From: Streptomyces sp. SLBN-31
GTDB taxonomy: Bacteria; Actinomycetota; Actinomycetes; Streptomycetales; Streptomycetaceae
Direction: 5' to 3'
Assembly: GCF_006715395.1 (NCBI RefSeq)
Contig: NZ_VFNC01000001.1
Location: 3,844,001-3,908,000 of the forward strand
Length of the DNA stretch: 64,000 nucleotides
This document shows, piece by piece, positions 35,804-45,785 of the stretch (the stretch's first letter is position 1; the number at the start of each line of letters is the position of its first letter). The translations under genes and the position numbers were made by a program. The notes under the pieces were generated by a model. It had not been told where the DNA came from and ran no database searches. It saw only the letters and a program-made list of their open reading frames with translations.

Positions 35804-36424
35804 ATGGGCACGCCTGTCGTCACGGTGCACTGCCTGCTGACGCTGCTGTTTGTGGCGGTGCTCCTGCATGGGCTGAGGCGGGGCGCCGGGTCCCCCAGGA
35901 CCGGGTTGGGTGTCCGGGTGGACCGGCTGCTGGCCGCCGCAATGGCCGTTTCCATGGCGGCGATGCCCTGGATCGATGTCCGCGCGGGGCCCGCTGCCGT
36001 CGTCGGCGGTGGTTTCACCGCCGGCGCGGTGTGGTTTCTCCTGCCGGTCGGCCGTCGGGAGGCCGGGAGGAGGGCGGTGATGACCCATCGGCTGCCGCAC
36101 GCGGCCGGTATGGCCGCGATGGCCTGGATGCTGCGCGTGCCGCACACCAGGACCGGACCGGCGCACGCACACCGCGGGTCGGCTCCGCACTCCACCGGGC
36201 CCGGCGCTCTGGGCGCTGGCGTCCCTCTCGGCGGCTCCGTGATCACGCTGTCGCTGGCGACCTGTCTGCTGGCGTATGCGCTGTGGTCGCTGACCCGCCC
36301 CATGCCCTCCCTGCGCTCGGCCGTGAGCGCGACGCGCCGTGCCGCGGCGGCGACGCCGTCACGGCACGTGGGTGAAGGGGCGATGGCACTCGGGACGGCC
36401 GTGATGCTGGTCCTGCCCCACTGA
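35804..36424 (+). CDS. Small integral membrane protein (DUF5134-like)
   Basis: 206 residues with about five hydrophobic segments: TVHCLLTLLFVAVLLHGL, RLLAAAMAVSMAAMPWI, AAVVGGGFTAGAVWFLL, PHAAGMAAMAWMLRV, and VITLSLATCLLAYALWSL, with a sixth at the extreme C-terminus (MALGTAVMLVLPH). The pattern and the AAMPW motif recall DUF5134 proteins of actinobacteria, which have unknown function. No good ribosome binding site precedes the ATG, so translation may be coupled to the cupin gene 17 bp upstream. Confidence 0.65.
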   Translation: MGTPVVTVHCLLTLLFVAVLLHGLRRGAGSPRTGLGVRVDRLLAAAMAVSMAAMPWIDVRAGPAAVVGGGFTAGAVWFLLPVGRREAGRRAVMTHRLPHAAGMAAMAWMLRVPHTRTGPAHAHRGSAPHSTGPGALGAGVPLGGSVITLSLATCLLAYALWSLTRPMPSLRSAVSATRRAAAATPSRHVGEGAMALGTAVMLVLPH

Positions 36425-36599
36425 GCGCGGGGAAGAAAAAACGGGCACGCGCGCCCGGCACGGCGAAGGTGCGGTGGCCCGCGGTCATGCGCTGAGTGAC
36501 CGCGGACCACACCGCCGGACGGTCGGAGTGACGGTCGTCGCCCTACCGAGGGTGCGGGCGCCGCTCACGGTAGGCCCGCGCCGAGGAGGCGAGCGCCGT

Positions 36600-37994
36600 T
36601 CAGGATGGGCCCTGGTACACCGCCTTGCTCCGCATCAGGAAGTCGGAGAGATAGCTGTCGTGGGGGACGCCCGGCGACATCCAGTGGGTCGGCTGATCGC
36701 CGAAGTACACGTTGGCGATGCTGGTTTCCGCGACCAGGGCCTCCCACAGGTCCCGGTCCCGGGTCAGTGCCGACAGCACCAGCGTGTCGCGCAGCGGCGC
36801 CATGCCGTCCGCGCGGGTCCAGGGGGCGATCCACACCCAGGGGAAGGGCAGTTCGGTGCGCAGTTGAGGGGCTCGAGCGCTCGCGGTCTGATGCACGGCG
36901 GGGCGCAGTACGGCGCTGCCGTCTCCGAGGTCGTCGGCGATCCCGTCGCCCCCGAGCCAGGCGTGCGTCCCGGCCGCCACCGTTTTCAGATACGCGCTGA
37001 GGGCTCGCGCCCGCTCTTGCGGACACACCGGCAGACGGGCCCTCTCGTCTTGCGGGGGAAGGCTGGGCAGGACGGCCAGACGTGCCGCGAGGGCTTCGGC
37101 GAGCGGGGCCGGGTCGCCCTCGACGAGGATGGCGGTGGCGTTGACGCACGCGGTGCCGCTCTCGCCGGCGACGGACGCGACGAGGGCGTCCAGATGGTCA
37201 CGCCAGTCGGTGTCCGCGGTGATGAGGATCTTCGACCGTCCCGGCCCCTGAGGCAGGATCCTCGCGTCGTGCGCGTACTTGGTCACCACGTCGTCGCCGC
37301 CGTAGACCACGGCCCGGTCCGCGCCGTGGACGAGCGTGTCGGCGGTCGCGTGGTCGGTGGGCAGTAGCATGAGCTGGTCGTCCCGGATTCCCGCCTGACG
37401 CAGTGCCGCGACGAGCCGGTGGGGGGTGAAGGGCTCGCGCCGGGACGGGCGCACGGCGACGCGATAACCCAGCGCCAGTGCCTCTAGCCAGACACGGTGT
37501 ACGCCGGGATGGTTGCCGGACGCGTTGACGGCGAACACGTCACCCTGACGCGCCCACACCGTGTGCGTCTCATGCAGGACGGGGTCGCCGAGGTCGAGGG
37601 CGGCGCCGCGCGGCCTTCCACGGTCGGCGGACGAGGCGGCGTGCCGTACGAAGTGCGCCGTGCCCCGGGTCGCGGCGCGCACCACGGCGAGCGGCGTGCC
37701 CGAGGTCCGGCTGACGTGACGTTCGTATTCCCGGATGCTCAAGCCCCCCACGGTGCCCGCGGCGAAGGCCTCCCCGGCGGTGGCGAACACGGTCTCCAGG
37801 TCGGCCGCGGCGATCGGCGGCGCTTGGCGCAGGGCGTCGATCGCCCGAGCCACGTACAGCGGGGGAACCAGACTCAGCCGTGCGATGGGGGCACCGGCCA
37901 CGTCGGTCACCGTGCTCGGCACACGTGTGCGGTAGGTGCCCCGCGGGCCCAGGGCGTCGAGGTGCAGCGGCTCGGTGGTCGGTACGGGGGCCAT
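36600..37994 (-). CDS. Aldehyde dehydrogenase-superfamily acyl reductase (LuxC/EhpG-like)
   Basis: 464 residues. The catalytic Cys lies in AGESGTACVNATAIL, the NAD(P) region in GDVFAVNASGNHPGVHR, and the C-terminal substrate-binding strand in TELPFPWVWIAPW. Proteins of this branch reduce an activated acyl group (acyl-AMP or acyl thioester) to an aldehyde. The upstream gene encodes an acyl-activating enzyme and its stop overlaps this ATG (TGATG), so the pair should work as a carboxylic-acid reductase, as proposed for the EhpF/EhpG step in griseoluteic acid formation. The acid substrate is unknown. Driven from 39182-39211. Confidence 0.8.
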   Translation of the reverse strand: MAPVPTTEPLHLDALGPRGTYRTRVPSTVTDVAGAPIARLSLVPPLYVARAIDALRQAPPIAAADLETVFATAGEAFAAGTVGGLSIREYERHVSRTSGTPLAVVRAATRGTAHFVRHAASSADRGRPRGAALDLGDPVLHETHTVWARQGDVFAVNASGNHPGVHRVWLEALALGYRVAVRPSRREPFTPHRLVAALRQAGIRDDQLMLLPTDHATADTLVHGADRAVVYGGDDVVTKYAHDARILPQGPGRSKILITADTDWRDHLDALVASVAGESGTACVNATAILVEGDPAPLAEALAARLAVLPSLPPQDERARLPVCPQERARALSAYLKTVAAGTHAWLGGDGIADDLGDGSAVLRPAVHQTASARAPQLRTELPFPWVWIAPWTRADGMAPLRDTLVLSALTRDRDLWEALVAETSIANVYFGDQPTHWMSPGVPHDSYLSDFLMRSKAVYQGPS

Positions 37995-39093
37995 CAGTAG
38001 ACACCCTCGATGACCGTCTCACCCTCGACCGCGGGAACCGGCGCGACGTCGGCGACCGCGTCCCCGGCGTGGCCGTCGGCCGGGCGGACCCGCAACGCGG
38101 TGTCCCGCTCCCTGTTGTTGGGGATCAGCATGGCCTTGCTGACGTGGCTCACCACCACCTGGCCCCGCTCCCTTCCGCCACCTGTTGCCCGGTGTCGGGA
38201 TCCACGATGCTCAGGAAGACGTACGGCGAGACGGGGTCGAACACACACGGCTCCGACGCCGTGAGACCGACCCGCTCCAACAGCGCGGTGAGCATCATGG
38301 TGTTGCCGTACATGCCGATCAGTGGCACGTCGGGAAACACCTCGGTCCGCAACAGGTCCCGGGTGTCGGGATCCATGTGGGTGCCGCCCCAGATGATCGC
38401 CTGGGCTTTGCCGTTGATGACCTCCACGAGGTCGCCGTCCCTGGCGAAGCGCTCCAGCATCGGGGTGGTGGCGGCTATGACACCGATGTCCTGGCCGAGC
38501 AGGATGCGCCGGCACTGGTCCACGAGATGGTCGGTATAGGCGTCGACCTCGTCGCGACGGCCCGCGGCGACGAGCTTCTTGACCCAGCGGGGGTCCATGT
38601 CGACCCCCAGCCCGGGGCTGCCGAGACTTGCCGCGCCCCGTTGCAGCACATCGCCCACGAGGTGCGGGCCGGTCGGCGCCACGGTCAGCCACAGCGCGCC
38701 GACGGGCAGTCCGTGGTCCCGGAGCCGGCGGGTCACCTGCTCACTGCCGTGCCGCGCCCAGTCGTCCATCTGCACGACCCGCTTCGGCGCTCCGGTCGTG
38801 CCACCGCTCTCGAACACGTGCAGCGGTCGGGCCTGCGGACCGTAGCCGCGAGGCATGAGATCGGCCACCCGCACATCGCGCAGCTCGTCCGTCAGATCGG
38901 GAAAGAGCGCAAGGTCCACTACGCCCTTGACGTCGCGGCGGGGGTCGAAACCGGGCCGGTCGACCCGTTCCAGCCAGTAACGGGACCCCGTCTCGGGAGC
39001 GAAGTGCCACTGCATGGCCGCCCTGACATAGTCGTCGGGGTCCACCCCGTCGAAGGGGCCGGCGTCCAGAACGGTCAATGAGCCGATCGGCAT
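37994..39093 (-). pseudogene. EhpF/LuxE-like acyl-activating enzyme with one frameshift
   Basis: About 366 residues. FESGGTTGAPKRVVQ is the ATP/AMP-binding P loop; IGMYGNTMMLTALL and PYVFLSIVDPDTGQQV match acyl-adenylate enzymes annotated as phenazine biosynthesis (EhpF-like) proteins. One G is missing near 38168 in a GGG(G)AGCGGGG run; restoring it gives GERGQVVVSHVSKAMLIPNNRERD and a C-terminus ending at the overlap with the reductase gene. The rest of the gene is well conserved, so the slip may be a sequence error. It would adenylate a carboxylic acid for reduction by the next gene product. Confidence 0.78.
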
Positions 39094-39181
39094 GGAACCG
39101 CCTTTCTCGAAGTCGCTGAGGGCGGACGCGTGAGAGCCGCGCGTCCCGGGCGGTCCCGCGGGCCCGACCCGCTCAAGCACA

Positions 39182-39211
39182 GAAGACCGAGGGGTGCAGG
39201 CGTCTGTGACA
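39182..39211 (-). promoter_or_regulatory. ECF41-type promoter of the carboxylate-reduction operon
   Basis: TGTCACA at 39211-39205, 17-nt spacer, cG-GTCTTC. Back to back with the promoter at 39252. Confidence 0.75.
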
Positions 39212-39251
39212 GTCCGGCGGAAACGCGGCTGCGCCCCTGCCGCCGGCACAC

Positions 39252-39281
39252 CGTCACAACCACACGTGTCTCGCGGTCTGA
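39252..39281 (+). promoter_or_regulatory. ECF41-type promoter of the GNAT gene (CGTCACA variant)
   Basis: CGTCACA at 39252-39258, 17-nt spacer, cG-GTCTGA. Confidence 0.65.
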
Positions 39282-39337
39282 TGACTGGGCCGCAGCCGAC
39301 CGGCGGTGTGCCGAGGGCGAGGGAGAGGGAGAGGGAC

Positions 39338-39997
39338 ATGCGACAGGGACTGCGGATCGTGCGCGTCGACCAGGACGACGAACCCTGTGTGGCCGCTCTG
39401 CACCGCCGGTGCTCCGCCGCCGCCCGGTGGCACCGCTACCACCGGGCCGTGGGCGACCCCGACACCTACCTGGGGCCGCTGCTGTCCCGACCCCACTCCG
39501 TGCACCTGGCGGTACAGGACCCGCGAGAGCGGCTCGTCGCGATAGGGCATCTGCTGCCGGACGACGGTGACGCCGAGGCCGCGCTGCTGGTGGAGGACAC
39601 CTGGCAGAACAGGGGTCTGGGCACCCGGCTCCTGGAGGAACTCGGCCGGTTCGCCGTCGTGTTGGGGGTACATGAGGTCTACGGCGTCATCCACCCCGAC
39701 GACGCCCGCATGGCGGCCGTGCTGCACCACGCCGGCGTTCCGCTGCGCACGAACCCGGAGACGGACCGTGCGTCGACGGTCCGGGCCCGGACGCAGGACA
39801 TCGGCCTCGCCCTCGCCTGCTCGCCGACGCGGCGTGCGTGGTGGCAACGCGGTGCTGGAAACACCGTGTGTCGGGGTCGTCGGTACACTCCCGGGCCCCT
39901 GAAGCTGGAGTTCAGCGGGTTCTCCGACACTCCTTCGAAGATGCGTCGCCTACTTGCTGAACTCGCACAGTACAAGACGTGTGACAACATTGAATGA
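39338..39997 (+). CDS. GNAT-family acetyltransferase-like protein
   Basis: 219 residues; ATG 39338 lies right behind a purine-rich GAGGGAGAGGGAGAGGGAC track. The acetyl-CoA motif A is EDTWQNRGLGTRLLEELGRF, followed by VYGVIHPDDARMAAVLHHAGVPLR, as in the acetyltransferase domains seen fused to CoA ligases in actinobacteria. The last 60 residues are not part of the fold and read like low-conservation sequence, so the true C-terminus may be altered. Substrate unknown. Its promoter is divergent from the carboxylate-reduction operon. Confidence 0.75.
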   Translation: MRQGLRIVRVDQDDEPCVAALHRRCSAAARWHRYHRAVGDPDTYLGPLLSRPHSVHLAVQDPRERLVAIGHLLPDDGDAEAALLVEDTWQNRGLGTRLLEELGRFAVVLGVHEVYGVIHPDDARMAAVLHHAGVPLRTNPETDRASTVRARTQDIGLALACSPTRRAWWQRGAGNTVCRGRRYTPGPLKLEFSGFSDTPSKMRRLLAELAQYKTCDNIE

Positions 39998-40002
39998 AAT
40001 AG

Positions 40003-41082
<1,080 letters not shown>

Positions 41083-41121
41083 GCGTGCGGGCCGGCACGG
41101 ACGGGAACCGGTGACGGTCTC

Positions 41122-41940
41122 ATGACGATGCTGCATGTCACCCTGCTTGGCGGGCTCCGCGAGATAGCCGCCGTACCACTGCCCGCGGCGGAAGCCGCGC
41201 ACGGCACGCGGTCTCTGCGCCGCTTCGTCCTGGAACTCCACGTGCCGCACGAACGGCAACCGGCACTGGATGCCGAACTGCAGGCTGCCGCCGCGCCGGA
41301 CGGGACGTACCTGCAAGGCACGGAGGCGATGTGGCGCGTGGTGGAGGGCTGGACCGTCGTGGCCCACAGTCTGCGGGCCGGGATCCACCGGTACCGGGTG
41401 GAGATCGAGGAGGTGAAGGACGCCGCGCAGGCCGGGACCCGCGCTGTGGGCGAGGACGCGTCAGCCGAGGCGGGCAAGCTGCCCGCCGGCGAGAGCGCCG
41501 ACGTCATGCAGCTCAAGCTGGCCGTCCTGGTACTGCCCGTCTCGGACGTCGACCGGGCTAAGTCGTTCTACGAGACCGTCGGGTTCCGACTGGATGCCGA
41601 CCATGCCATCGACGCCTCCTATCGCGTGGTGCACATGACGCCCCCGGGATCGGCGTGCTCGATCCTTTTCGGGACCGGAGTCACTACGGCGGCCCCAGGC
41701 TCGGTGCGGGGCCTGCACCTCGTCGTCTCCGACATCGAGCAGGCCTGCCGCGAACTCGAAGCGAGGGGCGTGGTGACCGGCAAAATCTTCCATGACACGA
41801 GCGGTGTGTTCCACCGCAGCACCGACGAGAAGCGGGTCGAGGGACCCGACCCGCAGCGTCGTGACTATCACTCCTACGCCGAGTTCAGCGACCCGGACGG
41901 TAACGAATGGGTGCTTCAGGAGGTGCTGGCGCGGGCCTGA
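41122..41940 (+). CDS. Glyoxalase/VOC-fold protein with an extra N-terminal domain
   Basis: 272 residues. The C-terminal half (about 130-272) is a glyoxalase/bleomycin-resistance fold: MQLKLAVLVLPVSDVDRAKSFYETVGFRLDAD, GLHLVVSDIEQACRELEARGV and FSDPDGNEWVLQEV (in pieces) carry the usual beta-alpha-beta repeats. The first 125 residues (LRRFVLELHVPHERQPALDAELQAAAAPDG) are a separate unknown domain ending in a flexible linker. The combination may be a fusion specific to this island. It follows ilvC by 39 bp and is probably in the same transcript. Confidence 0.8.
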   Translation: MTMLHVTLLGGLREIAAVPLPAAEAAHGTRSLRRFVLELHVPHERQPALDAELQAAAAPDGTYLQGTEAMWRVVEGWTVVAHSLRAGIHRYRVEIEEVKDAAQAGTRAVGEDASAEAGKLPAGESADVMQLKLAVLVLPVSDVDRAKSFYETVGFRLDADHAIDASYRVVHMTPPGSACSILFGTGVTTAAPGSVRGLHLVVSDIEQACRELEARGVVTGKIFHDTSGVFHRSTDEKRVEGPDPQRRDYHSYAEFSDPDGNEWVLQEVLARA

Positions 41941-41956
41941 GAGGCTCGCGCAGTGT

Positions 41957-42190
41957 TCAACCGCGAGGGAGGGCGTCCTCCGGGGATCCGGAGCGACGCT
42001 CACCTCCACCGTGTGTGGTCGCGGTGCCGCGCAGGGTCTGGAGGGACTCGGCGATCGACGCGATACGTGTGTTCACGACATGAACGGCCTCACGGAGCTG
42101 GCGCAGCCGCCCTTCAAGAGCCGTCGCCTCCGCCGTGAGCGACGCCGCGACGGTGGCGGGGTCCGCCTGAAGATCAACGCCTTGGGACAT
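41957..42190 (-). CDS. Small coiled-coil protein of unknown function
   Basis: 77 residues from ATG 42190. SLTAEATALEGRLRQLREAVHVVNTRIASIAESLQTL (in two pieces) gives a continuous heptad pattern, so the protein should form a coiled coil; the tail is Gly/Arg rich. It is supported as a gene by a well-placed ECF41 promoter at 42233-42262, giving a short leader of about 35 nt. I do not recognise a family, though it recalls the coiled-coil N-terminus of 1028-1579. Confidence 0.6.
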   Translation of the reverse strand: MSQGVDLQADPATVAASLTAEATALEGRLRQLREAVHVVNTRIASIAESLQTLRGTATTHGGGERRSGSPEDALPRG

Positions 42191-42232
42191 CTTCCCGGTC
42201 CTCCTCGGATCGTGTCGGACACCAATCCCCGT

Positions 42233-42262
42233 ACTGACCGGACAGGGGGCGCGCTTGTGACA
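42233..42262 (-). promoter_or_regulatory. ECF41-type promoter of the 77-residue protein
   Basis: TGTCACA at 42262-42256, 17-nt spacer, cG-GTCAGT. Confidence 0.7.
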
Positions 42263-42330
42263 GCCGGAGGCGTCGTACCCACAGTGGGGCGGGTGGCCCG
42301 GGGCGGGGCCGCGGCTGACACATCCTGGGT

Positions 42331-42588
42331 TCAGCAGGCTTCCAGGGCGAAGTCGCCCAGGATGTGCTGTCGTATTCGCCGCACCTCGGCGCGATCGGGT
42401 TCCACGGGCACCTGGCCGCGGGCGTCCCGCTCGGAGGCGCTGTTGGCCCGGTGCACCGCTGCGCACAGGGCTTCGGCGCTGTCCGGCGCCTCGCCGACGA
42501 CGTAGTACAGCCAGACGATCTGGGAGTCGTCCGACCGGCAGGGCAGCCCGACCAACCAGGTGCGGGAGTCTCGGCGTGTGCTGAACAT
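42331..42588 (-). CDS. Small protein of unknown function
   Basis: 85 residues: DSRTWLVGLPCRSDDSQIVWLYYVVGEAPDSAEALCAAVHRA is the most ordered part (beta then helix), ending in a C-terminal Cys. The start is ATG 42588 after GGAGATGAG. No family recognised. An ECF41-like promoter with TGTCACG sits at 42669-42698, supporting it as an expressed member of the regulon. Confidence 0.6.
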   Translation of the reverse strand: MFSTRRDSRTWLVGLPCRSDDSQIVWLYYVVGEAPDSAEALCAAVHRANSASERDARGQVPVEPDRAEVRRIRQHILGDFALEAC

Positions 42589-42668
42589 GAGGTCTCATCT
42601 CCGTTCTCTGCCAGCGGCGATGGCGGCAAAAGTGAGTGGGGCTCCGCGAGGAGTTCCGCCCTTTCTCC

Positions 42669-42698
42669 ATTGACTGGGCAGCGCCCCGGATCGTGACA
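42669..42698 (-). promoter_or_regulatory. ECF41-type promoter of the 85-residue protein (TGTCACG variant)
   Basis: TGTCACG at 42698-42692, 17-nt spacer, cA-GTCAAT. Confidence 0.5.
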
Positions 42699-42764
42699 GC
42701 GAATCGGCCTGTTACAGCTGTCCCCGTCAACTGCCGTGGCGCGACTCGTGGATGGAGATCTTGG

Positions 42765-42794
42765 TGTCACAGATACGTGTGTGCCCCTGTCTCA
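42765..42794 (+). promoter_or_regulatory. ECF41-type promoter of the PP2C phosphatase gene
   Basis: TGTCACA at 42765-42771, 17-nt spacer, cT-GTCTCA. Start codon chosen at 42902. Confidence 0.7.
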
Positions 42795-42901
42795 TGAGCG
42801 AACAGATCGGGCCAGGCAGGAGAAAAAGGGTGTGCGTTTCGCGAGCCGCCGACACTCGTGCGTGGAGCCGCCATTGCCTCTCGCCGCACGAAAGACCACA
42901 C

Positions 42902-44140
42902 ATGAGCATCCCCATTCCGCGGCCGGACGTTCCGGCCGTCGATCGCTGTGGAGGACATCGGGCTCGCGAGGCCCGTCCCCGTGGGGACTTCTCCTTCTGC
43001 CGCGACCTCCGCGTGGTTCTGCTGTCCCAGGATGAACAGGACGCGGTCCACGTCCGGCGGCTGCTTCCGGACCGGCTGGCCGACGCGCTGGTTTGGCACA
43101 CGAGCGTCGAGGAAGGATGCCGCACGTCCGGCACCCACGGCCCGCTGTGCGTTCTGGTGGGCAGCACACCGGGCGGACGGACCTTGGCCGACGTCGTCAC
43201 CCGGGTACGGCGCCACGCCCCCGACGCGGCCGTGCTCGTTCTTGAGGGTACGTATGCGTCCCACGCCTTCCGCTCTGTCGCCGGCTCGGTGCACGGCCGG
43301 GCCGATCACCGCAGCAGCGCCCCCGACGAGTTCTGCGGGAAGATCTGGGTGGCGCTGCAACGTGCCGTCGCGGGGCGCACCGTGGCGGGCGAGGAGATCG
43401 CGCGGGACAACGCCCTGCTGGAACGGGGCCTGTTGCCCGACCTGACGCTGCAGGCCGACGGCTTCACGACCGCCTTCCACTACGCGCCGGGTCGCGCGCA
43501 CACTTTGCTGGGCGGTGACTTCTGCGATGTGGTGCGCGGCGACGACGGCAGCGTCCACGTGGTCATGGGAGATGTGTCCGGGCACGGTGCCGCTGCGGCC
43601 GCCCTCGGTGTCCACCTGCGCCTGGCATGGCGCACGGCCGTGCTGTGCGGGCAGAGCCAGCTGGAACAAGTCCAACTGCTCGAACGCATCCTGACCGAGG
43701 AACGAGCGGAGGAGGAGACCTACGCGACCGTGGTGTCCCTGGTCCTGTCGCCCCACCGCCGCACCCTGCGGACGGTCACCGCCGGCCATCCGGGCTTTCT
43801 GCACCGGCACAGGGGAGAGGTCCGTTGGGTGGAGCCGCCGCCAGGTCTCCCGCTGGGACTCTTCCCCGGGCAAGGGGACTGGCGCGAGAGCGAGATGGCG
43901 ATGCCGGACGGGGACGGCGTCGTGCTGTTCACCGACGGGCTCTACGAAGGTCGTACGGCCGGCGGACGGCTCGGGGAGGAGGGCTTGCTGAGGCTTGCCG
44001 GTCGGCTCGCGCATCTGGAGGCGCAAACGTTCGTCGACGCCCTGGTAGGCGGCGTATCGCTGCTGGCCGCCCCGTTCGGTGGGCTACGGGACGATGTGGC
44101 GGTGCTTCATCTGTCCTGCGACGGAGGGGGCGGGGTTTGA
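42902..44140 (+). CDS. PP2C/SpoIIE-family serine phosphatase (RsbU-like)
   Basis: 412 residues from ATG 42902; upstream codons belong to the leader of the promoter at 42765. The N-terminal 150 residues resemble a response-regulator-like receiver (LRVVLLSQDEQDAVHVRRLL; VRRHAPDAAVLVLEG) without an obvious phospho-Asp. The catalytic domain runs from about 190: LLGGDFCDVVRGDDGSVHVVMGDVSGHGAAAA, VTAGHPGFL, LFTDGLYEGR and GGLRDDVAVLHLS, with all metal-binding Asp residues. Such phosphatases dephosphorylate anti-sigma-factor antagonists and switch SigB-like factors. It offers a link from ECF41 activity to a partner-switching cascade (inference). Confidence 0.9.
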   Translation: MSIPIPRPDVPAVDRCGGHRAREARPRGDFSFCRDLRVVLLSQDEQDAVHVRRLLPDRLADALVWHTSVEEGCRTSGTHGPLCVLVGSTPGGRTLADVVTRVRRHAPDAAVLVLEGTYASHAFRSVAGSVHGRADHRSSAPDEFCGKIWVALQRAVAGRTVAGEEIARDNALLERGLLPDLTLQADGFTTAFHYAPGRAHTLLGGDFCDVVRGDDGSVHVVMGDVSGHGAAAAALGVHLRLAWRTAVLCGQSQLEQVQLLERILTEERAEEETYATVVSLVLSPHRRTLRTVTAGHPGFLHRHRGEVRWVEPPPGLPLGLFPGQGDWRESEMAMPDGDGVVLFTDGLYEGRTAGGRLGEEGLLRLAGRLAHLEAQTFVDALVGGVSLLAAPFGGLRDDVAVLHLSCDGGGGV

Positions 44141-44180
44141 TGTTCTGCCGACCCGCAGGACCGGCCCGGCCTACGGACGA

Positions 44181-44214
44181 AGCCGGTTCCCGCCGGGGAG
44201 AGCGGGAACCGGCT
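44181..44214. terminator. Bidirectional terminator
   Basis: A perfect 13-bp stem, AGCCGGTTCCCGC with GCGGGAACCGGCT, between the converging PP2C and MFS genes. Confidence 0.85.
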
Positions 44215-44252
44215 GGCAAATGCGCCCCGGCCGGGGGATCTCGGCGCTCGAC

Positions 44253-45785
44253 CTAGTCGAGAGCCCGGTGATGGGCGAAGCGCGACACCAGCGGCGGCTC
44301 CATCAGCCAGCCGTGAGCCCGGCCATGCCGTGCGTCAGAGGTGTCGGCGGTTTCGCGCAGCAGGGCGAAGGCCATCGCCGCGCCGATGGCCAGCAGGCCC
44401 GCGCACAGGGGCATGGCCCGGTTGAACGCCGTGTCGAAGGAGTCGGGGGAGCGGGAGGCGTCCGGGCTCATGCCGACCAGCAGCGGCAGCGCGGCCACGG
44501 AGACCAGCCCGGCCGCGCGTGCGGCCGCGTTGTTGATTCCGCTGGCCAGGCCCGCGTCGGCGGCCTGGACCGAGGCCAGCAGCGTCACGCTCAGCGGAGC
44601 GACCATGATGACCATGCCCGTCCCCATCACGAGCAGGGCGGGCAGAACGTCGGCGAAGTAGGGGGCGTGCGTGCCCACCCGCGCCGTCATCACCATGCCC
44701 GCCCCGCACACCAAAGGGCCGACGGTGAGCGGGATGCGCGGGCCCAGGCGTTGGGCGAGTGTCCCGGAGCGGGCGGAGAACAGCAGCATCAGCACCGTGC
44801 TCGGCAACATGGCGGCGCCCGCCGCCAGTGCCGAGTAGCCGGCGACGATCTGCAGTTGCAGGGCGGTCAGGAAGAAGAACCCGCCCAGCCCGGCGTAGAC
44901 GCACAGGGTGATCAGGTTGATGGCCGTGAACGGCCGGGACGAGAAGATCGACAGGGGCATCATCGGGTCGCTGCTGCGCCGCTCCACCAGCAGGAACGCG
45001 GCCGCGGCCGCGATACTGCCCGCGGCCGCGGCAAGGGCGACGGGCCCGCCGGAACGGGCTTCGGTGAGCGCGTAGGTGGCCAGAGCGAGCGTCAGCGCGC
45101 CCAGCGCCGCACCGCCGAGGTCGAAGCCCCGCCGGGACGGAGTGTGGGTACCGGCCGGGACGGTGGGCTGCTGAGGCCTGCCGACGGACTCCGGGACGTG
45201 GCGCATTGCCAGGGGCACGCACAGCAGCGCCGGGGGGATCGTCAGCAGGAAGGTCCAGCGCTAGCCGGGGCCGTCGACGAGCCATCCGCCGAGAAACGGC
45301 CCGAGTGCCGCCCCGATGCCGCCGAACCCGGACCACAGGCCGATGGCGCGCGGCCGGTCGTCCGGGTGGAAGGAGGCTTCGATGATCGCCAGTGAGCCGG
45401 GGGTGAGCAGCGCTCCGCCGACGCCCTGGAGCGCGCGGGCGGCGATGAGCGTGGTCGTGTCGGGAGCCAGTCCGCACAGTAGGGACGCCGCAGCGAACCA
45501 GATGATGCCCAGGACGAAGATCCGGCGTCGGCCGAAGCGGTCGCCCAGGGATCCGCCCAGCAGGATGAGTCCCGCTAGGGTCAGCATGTAGGCGTTCACG
45601 GTCCACTGGAGTGCGGCGAGGTCGGCGTTGAGGTCGTCGCCGATGTGCGGCAACGCGACGTTGGTGACGGACGAGCCGAGCAGCACCACGCTGGAGCCGA
45701 GGACGGTGGCCAGAAGGGTCCATCGGCCACGGGCGCTGGCGATGCGCAGGAGGGCCGGGTCGCTCGGGGCGGGGGAGGGGTGCAT
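44253..45785 (-). pseudogene. DHA2-type MFS drug exporter interrupted by an in-frame amber codon
   Basis: EmrB/QacA-like 14-helix transporter of about 510 residues. N-terminal WTLLATVLGSSVVLLGSSVTNVALPHIG, motif A GGSLGDRFGRRRIF and motif C region ALQGVGGALLTPGSLAII are normal. After FLGGWLVDGPG a TAG stands at 45263-45261 where family members have Trp (a TGG to TAG change); the same frame continues with RWTFLLTIPPALLCVPLAMRHV and a full C-terminal half. Either the gene was lost by a point mutation or the base is an error. No ECF41 promoter precedes it. Confidence 0.85.

Noticed and set aside
39980..39986. TGTGACA before ilvC
   Set aside because: Orientation is away from ilvC and no GTC is in register (GTTC at the position).
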